Shown here one piece after another: positions 1 through 6,008 of a stretch of 8,204 bases of DNA. This DNA comes from Mariprofundus sp. (lineage in GTDB: Bacteria > Pseudomonadota > Zetaproteobacteria > Mariprofundales > Mariprofundaceae). Both the position numbers and the translations under genes were made by a program. The notes beneath the pieces were generated by a model that ran no database searches, had not been told where the DNA came from, and saw only the letters and a list, made by a program, of their open reading frames with translations. How positions within the stretch are numbered: position 1 is the stretch's first letter; the number at the start of each line of letters is the position of its first letter. The stretch spans positions 1 through 8,204 of the forward strand of contig WFUI01000104.1 in the NCBI GenBank assembly GCA_015485035.1, given 5' to 3'.

Positions 1-1652
1 ACCTGCTCGAACGGATTAAGCGGTTTGAGCATCTTGTTGATCTTGGTTTGCAGGTTTTTTTTCAGAATATCTGAGTCGCAGAGGTGATCCCAGTCGGTTT
101 CAGGCAGCCCCTGTTCCTTCGCCCATGCGGTGCATGCATCCATGTTGGGAACGATCAGGGCGACCAGGTATGGTTTCTGGTCGCCGTAAACGATAGCCTG
201 ATCAATCTTCTCATCACCAATCAGAATGCATTCAATGCGTTGGGGGGCGATGTTTTCACCGCCGGAATTGACGATGATGTCTTTTTTCCGGTCAGTGATG
301 CGCAGATAACCATCGCTGTCGATTTCACCAATATCACCGGTGTGTAACCAGCCATTGATAATCGTCTCTTTGGTGGCTTTACGATTTTTCCAGTAGCCGG
401 GCATGATATTGGCACCACGCGCCAGAATTTCACCATCTTCAGCAATTTTCAGCTCTACCCCTTTGGCTGCGATGCCGACACTGCCGATACGGCGATCATG
501 CATGGGATTGGCCGATAGCAGAGGTGCAGATTCTGTGAGTCCGTAGCCTTCCAGAACAGGTAGCTTGAAAGATTCAAAAAATTCAGCGATTTCAACACTT
601 AAAGGTGCCCCTCCGGAGATGAATACGCGCATTTTCCCGCCGAAACGGTCGCGAACCTTTTGCCCGACCAGTTTGTCCAGCAGGCGCAGTATCAAGGATG
701 CAACAGGGCCGGGGTTTTGTTTGTTGGCCAGATTCAAATAGGTATGAAACAGCTTCTGCCTGAATGCCGACTGCTTGCTGACCTGGGACAGAATGCGGCT
801 GCGTATGACTTCCAGCATGCGGGGTACGGCAATCATGAATGTGGGTCTGGCTTCGACCATGTTTTTGGCCACGGTATCCGGACGTTCTGCAAATGCGACA
901 GAAAGGCCGAATGAATAGGGCAGGAAATGTCCGCCGGTGCGTTCCAGTGTGTGAGCCAGCGGCAGGAATGACAGCATACGATCGCCGCTTCTGCCGGCTG
1001 TCAGATCAAAGACAAAGGGAACAGCTTCCAGATTGGTAATAATATTGCCATGCGTGAGCATCACGCCTTTGGGGTTGGCAGTGGTGCCGGAGGTATAGAC
1101 CAGCGTAGCCAGAGTATCCCGTTCGATTCTGGCCAGTCGGTCGGCTAATTTTTCCTCTTCGATGTCGCCACCTTCGAGTCCGACCAGCAATTCTACCTGA
1201 TCACTGTCAGTATTATTTTCGATGGCATAGACGTGTTTGAGGTGCGAACATGATTCGGCTGCAATCAGCAGGTCACGCAACAACTTGCCACCGGAGGTGA
1301 CAATGGCGACGGCACCGGAGTCATTCAGCACATAGGACATGTCCTGCGGACGGTAGGAGCAGTAGAGAGGCACCGTAACCGCGCCGATGGACAGAATGGC
1401 ATAATCGATGACTGCCCATTCGGGCCGATTCTCCATCAGCAGGGCAATGCGATCACCGGCCTTGAATCCGGCCCGGATCAGTCCGGAAGCAACGTGGCGA
1501 ACACGCGTGACCAGTTGAGCATAAGTAACTGGCAGATATTCTCCATGTTCCCGATACCACTGGGCAGGATTGGCCGCATACGTTTCGGCTGTCCGAAAGA
1601 GTATTTCGGGCAGGCTGCTGGTTCCATCGATGCTGGATGTGTCAATCGCCAT
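1..1652 (-). CDS. Long-chain acyl-CoA synthetase (AMP-forming), C-terminus cut off by window edge
   Basis: Activates long-chain fatty acids to acyl-CoA through an acyl-adenylate, probably at the inner face of the cytoplasmic membrane. I translated the minus strand from ATG 1652-1650 and found an uninterrupted frame of 550 codons to the left edge. Family signatures are clear: the nucleotide-binding loop YTSGTTANPKG from about residue 186, LPLAHTLER, YGLTES at about 370, HTGD ending at about 440, and DRKKDIIVNSGGENIAP shortly after. These place it in the large Faa1/FadD15-like group (COG1022), whose members are usually near 600 residues, so roughly 50 residues are missing. The glycine usual after YTSGTT is alanine here. 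An in-frame TAA lies three codons upstream of the ATG, so the start cannot be further upstream, yet no good ribosome binding site sits next to it. It is divergent from the NDUFA9-like/plsY genes. The exact chain-length preference cannot be read from the sequence, so I give no symbol. Confidence 0.95.
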   Translation of the reverse strand, partial: MAIDTSSIDGTSSLPEILFRTAETYAANPAQWYREHGEYLPVTYAQLVTRVRHVASGLIRAGFKAGDRIALLMENRPEWAVIDYAILSIGAVTVPLYCSYRPQDMSYVLNDSGAVAIVTSGGKLLRDLLIAAESCSHLKHVYAIENNTDSDQVELLVGLEGGDIEEEKLADRLARIERDTLATLVYTSGTTANPKGVMLTHGNIITNLEAVPFVFDLTAGRSGDRMLSFLPLAHTLERTGGHFLPYSFGLSVAFAERPDTVAKNMVEARPTFMIAVPRMLEVIRSRILSQVSKQSAFRQKLFHTYLNLANKQNPGPVASLILRLLDKLVGQKVRDRFGGKMRVFISGGAPLSVEIAEFFESFKLPVLEGYGLTESAPLLSANPMHDRRIGSVGIAAKGVELKIAEDGEILARGANIMPGYWKNRKATKETIINGWLHTGDIGEIDSDGYLRITDRKKDIIVNSGGENIAPQRIECILIGDEKIDQAIVYGDQKPYLVALIVPNMDACTAWAKEQGLPETDWDHLCDSDILKKNLQTKINKMLKPLNPFEQ

Positions 1653-1680
1653 ATAGATTTATATGCTGATGAAGTTTGTA

Positions 1681-1695
1681 CAAAAGCCCTCCTTT
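1681..1695 (-). promoter_or_regulatory. Strong Shine-Dalgarno (AAAGGAGGG) in the leader of the acyl-CoA synthetase gene
   Basis: On the minus strand AAAGGAGGG occupies 1695-1687. It ends 34 bases before the ATG at 1652, too far to serve it directly. It is well placed for a TTG at 1683-1681, which would open a 13-codon frame (LYKLHQHINLYGD) ending at TGA 1644-1642, eight bases inside the synthetase gene. The long gap and the overlap could mean translational coupling through a leader peptide. That reading is inference; the Shine-Dalgarno match may also be fortuitous. Confidence 0.35.
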
Positions 1696-1714
1696 CCGGT
1701 TGCCATGCAGACTT

Positions 1715-1742
1715 AGCATAACCGTTTTTTTCTGAACTGCAA
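1715..1742 (-). promoter_or_regulatory. Candidate sigma-70 promoter for the acyl-CoA synthetase gene
   Basis: Minus-strand TTGCAG (1742-1737) and TATGCT (1720-1715) are separated by 16 bases, and the spacer contains a run of seven A. The -35 matches consensus poorly (3 of 6) and the -10 fairly (4 of 6). Transcription would start near 1708 and give a leader of about 55 bases that includes the AAAGGAGGG site. Found by eye only. Confidence 0.35.
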
Positions 1743-1745
1743 CCT

Positions 1746-1764
1746 TGTGATTGCCTGTGATGGC
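1746..1764. repeat. Pair of direct repeats TGTGATKGC, 10-bp period, between divergent promoters
   Basis: TGTGATTGC (1746-1754) and TGTGATGGC (1756-1764) differ at one base and lie exactly 10 bases apart, on the same face of the helix. They fall between the candidate minus-strand -35 (1737-1742) and the candidate plus-strand -35 (1776-1781), where a shared operator might sit. TGTGA is also half of a CRP-type site, but there is no TCACA partner at the right spacing. Binding by any regulator is inference. Confidence 0.3.
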
Positions 1765-1775
1765 ATGCACGCACA

Positions 1776-1803
1776 TTGACCTTGGCGTATCGCAGCCCAT
1801 ACT
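1776..1803 (+). promoter_or_regulatory. Candidate sigma-70 promoter for the NDUFA9-like/plsY genes
   Basis: TTGACC (1776-1781, 5 of 6 to consensus) and CATACT (1798-1803, 4 of 6) are 16 bases apart. Transcription would begin near 1810, leaving a leader of about 50 bases before the ATG at 1859. It is the best promoter match in this intergenic region and is correctly placed for the first gene of the plus-strand cluster. Confidence 0.45.
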
Positions 1804-1858
1804 TACACCTGATTAATTATCAGCTCGTTTGTTTCATATAATGAAAGGGAGGCGAATC

Positions 1859-2812
1859 ATGGGGACGCGCGTTTGTATTGTAGGAGGGAGCGGGTTTGTA
1901 GGACGTGCTATTGTGGATCAGGTGATCGGTGCGGGGCATCAGGTAACGGTGGCTTGCCGGCACCCGGAAAGAGCGCGTGATTTACTGGTCAAGGGTGTGC
2001 AACTGGCACGAGTGGATGTGGCTGAAGGGTATGGTATTGATGCTGCAGTCGAAAACCATGATGTGGTTATTTATCTGGTGGGGCTGTTATTTGAGAAAGG
2101 GCGGCAGAATTTTACTGCGGCGCATGTGGATGGTGTAGCTCGTGTGCTGGAATCCTGTAAACGTGCCGGCGTAAAGCAATATCTGCATATGAGCGCTCTG
2201 GGCGCAGGCCGGGTGCCGGGCAGTGCTTATGCCGAAACCAAGGCGGCTGCTGAATCTCTTGTGCAGGCATCGGGTTTGAACTGGACGATTTTCCGACCCT
2301 CTATTATTTATGGTGCCGGCGACAATTTTTTTAATCAGTTCAAGGCAATGTCTGCCATGCTGCCCGTCATGCCGGTTATTTCGGGAACTACGCGTTTTCA
2401 GCCGATCTGGGTTGAAGATGTGGCGCGTGCTTTTGCCAGGTCGATTGATAATCGTCATACGATCGGTCAAATCTATGAGTTGGGTGGGCCGAAGGTATAC
2501 AGTTTTCAGGCCCTGCTGGAATTGCTGATGACCGAACTGGGTCGAAAACGCATCTTCATACCCGTACCCGGATTTGTCGCCAAACTGATGGCGATTTTTA
2601 CGTCGGTGTTACCGACGCCACCCATTACACTGGATCAGCTGAAGTTGCTGGCTCATGATAATATCGTTAAAGGTGATGCATTCCCGGCCGAGTTTGGCGA
2701 AGCGGCAGCGCTGGAGCGGATCCTGCCGACTTATATATGTGCTTCCCGACCGGAACAACTCCAGCATCAAATGGATGTGTTTCGCCAGCATTACCGTAAG
2801 GGTGGCATTTGA
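1859..2812 (+). CDS. NAD(P)-binding atypical SDR, complex I NDUFA9-like
   Basis: A 317-residue protein of the extended/atypical short-chain dehydrogenase group that includes mitochondrial NDUFA9 and its bacterial relatives. The Rossmann dinucleotide loop GGSGFVG is at residues 9-15, an arginine-containing CRHPE segment (33-37) may contact an NADP phosphate, and S112, Y124 and K128 (in YAETK) fit the SDR catalytic set. RPSIIYG at 146-152 is typical of the family. I chose ATG 1859 because AGGGAGG (1846-1852) is correctly spaced from it and the protein then begins directly with the first beta strand; an earlier in-frame ATG at 1829 would add ten residues and lacks such a site. The stop overlaps the plsY start in TTGA, suggesting coupled translation. 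The substrate is unknown. Bacterial relatives are often annotated as NADH dehydrogenase or sugar epimerase on similarity alone, and no respiratory genes are nearby, so I would not assign it to complex I. Confidence 0.88.
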   Translation: MGTRVCIVGGSGFVGRAIVDQVIGAGHQVTVACRHPERARDLLVKGVQLARVDVAEGYGIDAAVENHDVVIYLVGLLFEKGRQNFTAAHVDGVARVLESCKRAGVKQYLHMSALGAGRVPGSAYAETKAAAESLVQASGLNWTIFRPSIIYGAGDNFFNQFKAMSAMLPVMPVISGTTRFQPIWVEDVARAFARSIDNRHTIGQIYELGGPKVYSFQALLELLMTELGRKRIFIPVPGFVAKLMAIFTSVLPTPPITLDQLKLLAHDNIVKGDAFPAEFGEAAALERILPTYICASRPEQLQHQMDVFRQHYRKGGI

Positions 2813-3423
2813 ATTATCCCTTTATCTTCGGCGCTGTCGTTGCCGCTTATCTGCTCGGCTCTGTACCGTTCGGACTGCTGCTGACAAAATTGTTATCCGA
2901 TAGAGACCCGCGCGAACATGGTAGTGGAAATATCGGTGCTACCAATGCCATGCGTACGGGGGGTAAGCTGGTCGGTGCTTTAACGCTGCTGGCTGATATC
3001 ACCAAGGGTGTGATTCCGGTGCTGCTGGCACTGCTGGCCGGATTGCCTGAAACCTGGATAGCAGCTATAGCGGCAGCTACTTTTCTGGGGCATATCTTTC
3101 CCCTCTATCTGGGATTCAAGGGGGGCAAGGGAGTAGCTACCATGCTCGGAGTGATGCTGCTCTGGCAGCCCGTGGCTGCAGGCATTGGCATACTTGTCTG
3201 GTTGATCGCACTAAAAACAAGCCATTATGTCTCATTATCCTCGATTCTGGCGGCAGTGTTGCTTCCCTTGCTGATCGTATCGACCGGCGGCTCAGTGCCC
3301 GCCCTGTTGGTCGGTGTGATGATTGCAGCGCTGGTGACATGGAAACATGCAGACAATATCAAACGCCTGATGGATGGTACGGAACCGGCAACAGGAAAAA
3401 AGCGGGCCGGCGGGAGCTCCTGA
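2809..3423 (+). CDS. plsY: Acyl-phosphate:glycerol-3-phosphate acyltransferase PlsY
   Basis: Integral inner-membrane enzyme that moves an acyl group from acyl-phosphate to the sn-1 position of glycerol 3-phosphate, the first step of phospholipid synthesis (its donor is made by PlsX, not seen here). All three conserved motifs are present: GSGNIGATN (residues 38-46), GHIFPLYLGFKGGKG (94-108) and KHADNIKRL (179-187). Hydrophobic segments near 5-28, 53-78, 82-100, 112-136 and 142-178 fit the usual multi-pass fold, and 204 residues is normal length. The start is TTG 2809, preceded by AAGGGTGG at 2798-2805; it overlaps the upstream stop by four bases, so expression is probably tied to the NDUFA9-like gene. 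The hydrophilic tail after residue 188 (TGKKRAGGSS) is slightly longer than in compact family members. Confidence 0.96.
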   Translation: MNYPFIFGAVVAAYLLGSVPFGLLLTKLLSDRDPREHGSGNIGATNAMRTGGKLVGALTLLADITKGVIPVLLALLAGLPETWIAAIAAATFLGHIFPLYLGFKGGKGVATMLGVMLLWQPVAAGIGILVWLIALKTSHYVSLSSILAAVLLPLLIVSTGGSVPALLVGVMIAALVTWKHADNIKRLMDGTEPATGKKRAGGSS

Positions 3424-3490
3424 TGCCATGGTCACCATCAATTGCGGGCTGTAGCGCTGTGACAAGCTTTCAATCATTCGGGGAGCGGAG

Positions 3491-4543
3491 ATGACACGTA
3501 AACACTTTATGTTGCCGGTTTTGATGGCCAGTCTGTTTCTTTTTACCTCTTCGCTTTTTGCAGGCCAGTCACAGGCTCGCGGGGAGGGGCTCAACAGCAA
3601 TGTGAAACCAGGTTTATCGCAGCCCTATGTGGTCAAGAAAGGGGATACGCTTTGGGATATCGCCGATTATTTCTTTAAAGATCCCTGGAAATGGCTGAAA
3701 ATATGGGAGCATAATCTTTATATTACCAACCCCGACCTGATTTATCCCGGTAACAAGATATGGTTTGATGGCAATCAGCCCGGTCAGGGAGGATTGACCC
3801 GTATACAGCCTCGTCCAATGATTATTGTCCGGCCAGTGGAGCGTTTGGAAGAGAAAGCAGATTCATCCATGCTGTTGACAGCCTTGCAGCGGCAGGGGTT
3901 TATTCAGGCTGATCAGGTACAGGGCGTGGGCTATATTCTGGATTCCCGGGATGATCGTCTTAATTACGGTGAACACGATCGTGTATATCTGAAACTGCAG
4001 CAGCCTGCCAAACCCGGAACTCTGTTTGATGTGTTCCGCAGCACTGATGTGCTGCGTGAACCAAACAGCGGCAATGAACTTGGCGTTCTTATTAAACATA
4101 TGGGTCAGGTAAAAGTTCTATCGGCAGAACATGGTGTGTCTCGCGCTGTGGTCGTGAAAGCATTTGAGGAGATTTCCCGTGGCGACCGCGTCAAACCGGC
4201 CCGGACGATTGATCCACACATTATGCTTAGCTATCCGGATTCTTCGCTATCCGGCACAGTGATCTATATCCGTAATGATGCACATGAGGCAGGCCAGCAT
4301 CAGGTGCTTGGTATTAATCTGGGCCTGAAGGATGGGCTGAAAGCCGGTATGCAAATGTCTATTTTCAAGGCCGGGCGTGTCGTGGAGGACAAGGTGACTG
4401 GCGGTGAAGTGCTGCTGCCGCAGGAACAGATTGGGGAATTACTGATTCTGGTACCCCAGCAAAAGGCTTCGATTGCTCTGATTACCAAATCAACCGGTCC
4501 GATCAATGTTGGTGATACTGTCAAACACTCCCGTCCGCAATAA
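3491..4543 (+). CDS. Secreted LysM-domain peptidoglycan-binding protein (dprA neighbour family)
   Basis: Probable periplasmic protein of 350 residues. A signal peptide is clear: basic MTRKH, a hydrophobic core at about 6-23, then SLFA or SQA as possible cleavage sites near 24-29. One LysM domain follows at 46-92 (YVVKKGDTLWDIADYFF through NPDLIYPGNKIWF), which should bind peptidoglycan glycan strands. The remainder has two similar beta-rich modules, about 160-234 and 268-344. Each has a G-x-x-F/M-x-V/S-F/I element, then an IG/G-x-L/V-x-V strand, an alternating A-x-V/I strand and a closing I-x-x-GD-x-V. Proteins of this layout are commonly found just upstream of dprA in beta- and gammaproteobacteria, with no firmly established role. 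GGGGAG (3480-3485) supports ATG 3491. It lies 67 bases after plsY and may be cotranscribed; I see no terminator in the gap. The reading frame stays open for 67 codons after its TAA stop. Confidence 0.9.
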   Translation: MTRKHFMLPVLMASLFLFTSSLFAGQSQARGEGLNSNVKPGLSQPYVVKKGDTLWDIADYFFKDPWKWLKIWEHNLYITNPDLIYPGNKIWFDGNQPGQGGLTRIQPRPMIIVRPVERLEEKADSSMLLTALQRQGFIQADQVQGVGYILDSRDDRLNYGEHDRVYLKLQQPAKPGTLFDVFRSTDVLREPNSGNELGVLIKHMGQVKVLSAEHGVSRAVVVKAFEEISRGDRVKPARTIDPHIMLSYPDSSLSGTVIYIRNDAHEAGQHQVLGINLGLKDGLKAGMQMSIFKAGRVVEDKVTGGEVLLPQEQIGELLILVPQQKASIALITKSTGPINVGDTVKHSRPQ

Positions 4544-4764
4544 AGCATACCCGCCCTCAACGAAGCTTTCACCTCTAACCCGGACTATTCATCAATACTG
4601 CTGCGCCCGCGCTGGTTCATTTATCCGCAACGGGCGTTTGCTCAGTCGTTCGTAAGCGTAGCTACGGGCTTCATCGAAGAAACGTTGCAAATAAATGCCT
4701 TGTGCGGGAGTGCGGATCCATCAGCGCTTCGATCAAAATTAGCGTGAACAGGCTCTAAATGATA
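4544..4764. other. Non-coding stretch of unclear origin; possible dispersed repeat or mobile-element remnant
   Basis: No convincing gene lies between the LysM stop and the terminator. The plus frame of the LysM gene remains open from 4544 to TGA 4745-4747 (67 codons), and a minus-strand frame is open for about 40 codons, ending in ARAQQY followed by two stops near 4590-4598. The stretch contains a perfect 10-base palindrome CGTAGCTACG (4657-4666) and an inverted pair CGCCCG (4604-4609) / CGGGCG (4631-4636). The CTAACCCGGACTATTCAT segment near 4576-4593 gives me the impression of an interspersed sequence seen next to transposase genes in other proteobacteria, but I cannot verify this. No transposase, clear terminal inverted repeats or target-site duplication is visible. 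It could equally be an ordinary 3' untranslated region. Confidence 0.3.
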
Positions 4765-4787
4765 CCTGCCAAAATGGCAGGCGTTTT
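4765..4787 (+). terminator. Rho-independent terminator after the LysM gene
   Basis: A perfect 7-bp stem CCTGCCA / TGGCAGG (4765-4771 and 4775-4781) with an AAA loop is followed by CG and TTTT (4784-4787), then ATAT. The T run is on the plus strand only. The site lies about 220 bases beyond the LysM stop and 110 bases before dprA, so it separates the two plus-strand gene groups. The short T run and tight loop may make it leaky. From 4792 to 4898 I see no convincing promoter for dprA. Confidence 0.7.
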
Positions 4788-4898
4788 ATATGGTCTCAAG
4801 CCGATGGCTACAGACCCGGAATCATGTTTTGTAGATGGCCGGCATGTTGGAAGGTGGCTCTCTGGTAATTTCATGGATATACGGGATAGGGTAAGGCG

Positions 4899-6008
4899 AT
4901 GATTTCAGATAGGGCAACAGCATGGTTGCGGCTGGCTATGGTGCGTGGCATCGGGCCGATGACGGGGCGGAGGCTTGTGCAGGCTGCTGGCGGCATCGAA
5001 CGGTTATGGTCACAGTCGCCGCAAGTATTGAAAACAGTGGATGGCATCGGTCCGCAATTGTTGACCGCGCTTGGGCAGGATCTTGATCAGGCCGTCGAAT
5101 CGGTGGTCGAACTGTGCCGGCAGCAGGGAATCGGCCTGTTATGCCCGGATGACCCCGGCTGGCCGGGCACATTGCAACCATTCGATGATGCACCGCTGCT
5201 GCTGTTTTTTCAGGGTGATGTATGCAGCCTGAATAGTGCCCGCATGCTGGCCGTGGTGGGAGCACGTCGTGCCAGCCGGGAGAGCTGTTTGATCACCCGG
5301 CGCTGGTGCCGTTATTTATCCGATCGCCAGATTTGTGTTGTCAGTGGCATGGCGTATGGAATCGATGCGGCAGCACATGGCGGGGCACTCGAAGGGAATT
5401 CCCCCACCGTAGCTGTGCTGGGCTGCGGCTTGGCTACGTTGTCCGAACAGCAGTTACAGCAGGTTCGGGCGATTGCCTCTCAGGGATGCGTCGTCAGTGA
5501 ATTTTTCCCTCAAGTGACTGCCAGGCCGGAATATTTTCCGCGCCGCAACCGCATTATTGCCGCATTGAGTCATGCCACGCTGGTCATGGAAGCAGATGTT
5601 CGTTCGGGTTCATTGATTACAGCAAGAAAAGCTGTTGATTACGGGCGCGAGGTATTCAGCGTTCCCGGTTCGGTTTTGGGCGGCAACCATGCCGGTTGTC
5701 ACCAGTTGATTCGCGAAGGTGCAACATTGAGCGAAAATGCTGATGAGGTGTTGCAATCCATGGGCTGGGCTTCGGGCGAAAAGGGACGTACTGCAGGTGG
5801 CAAAACCTATCAGCCCGCCGATTCAGATGAGGCGAAACTGTTGCAGGCACTGTCCACCGGAAGCATGCACCTGGATCACCTGGCCGAAACTTGCGGCTTG
5901 ACCGTACCTGAGCTTTCCCCCATCTTGCTGCGCCTTGAGCTGCAGGGCGTGATTGAACGCCTGCCCGGCAGCCGTTATCTGTTATCTGTGGAGTTGCATC
6001 AAACATGA
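4899..6008 (+). CDS. dprA: DNA processing protein DprA
   Basis: Cytoplasmic protein that binds single-stranded DNA taken up during natural transformation and loads RecA on it. The 369 residues show the full family layout: an N-terminal helical/HhH-like region (about 8-60, with AWLRLAMVRGIGP and VDGIGPQLLTAL), the extended Rossmann fold (about 100-285) and a C-terminal winged-helix domain (about 308-362). Diagnostic motifs are VVGARRAS (119-126), SGMAYGID (149-156), FPRRNRII (213-220), SGSLITA (236-242) and GREVFSVPG (249-257). Two deviations stand out: after LGCGL the usual YP is replaced by TLSEQQ, and the GCN-type loop reads GNHAGCHQLI. AGGG at 4888-4891 is suitably spaced for ATG 4899. The TGA overlaps the topA ATG in ATGA, so the pair should be coupled. 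dprA is found in many bacteria not known to be competent, so it does not prove competence by itself. Confidence 0.97.
   Translation: MISDRATAWLRLAMVRGIGPMTGRRLVQAAGGIERLWSQSPQVLKTVDGIGPQLLTALGQDLDQAVESVVELCRQQGIGLLCPDDPGWPGTLQPFDDAPLLLFFQGDVCSLNSARMLAVVGARRASRESCLITRRWCRYLSDRQICVVSGMAYGIDAAAHGGALEGNSPTVAVLGCGLATLSEQQLQQVRAIASQGCVVSEFFPQVTARPEYFPRRNRIIAALSHATLVMEADVRSGSLITARKAVDYGREVFSVPGSVLGGNHAGCHQLIREGATLSENADEVLQSMGWASGEKGRTAGGKTYQPADSDEAKLLQALSTGSMHLDHLAETCGLTVPELSPILLRLELQGVIERLPGSRYLLSVELHQT

Noticed and set aside
84..914. Plus-strand open frames in the first kilobase
   Set aside because: They are antisense shadows of the acyl-CoA synthetase, whose frame is continuous on the other strand across this whole region.
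1478..1774. Minus-strand 98-codon open frame beginning upstream of the acyl-CoA synthetase start
   Set aside because: It overlaps the start of the synthetase gene in a different frame, its translation resembles no family I know, and the synthetase frame carries clear motifs over the same bases.
1746..1781. CRP-type binding site suggested by TGTGA motifs
   Set aside because: The two TGTGA motifs are direct repeats, and no TCACA half-site lies six bases downstream, so the CRP symmetry is missing.
2087..2470. Minus-strand 127-codon open frame inside the NDUFA9-like gene
   Set aside because: It is antisense to a gene with clear SDR motifs and shows no domain of its own.
4651..4666. CGTAGCTACG palindrome as an operator or attachment site
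   Set aside because: A single 10-base palindrome without a partner copy, adjacent gene regulation or recombinase gene is too little evidence for a specific function.
4792..4898. Promoter for dprA
   Set aside because: TTGGAA and GATATA-like hexamers occur but spacing is about 23 bases, and other pairs match consensus poorly; nothing is strong enough to report as a site.
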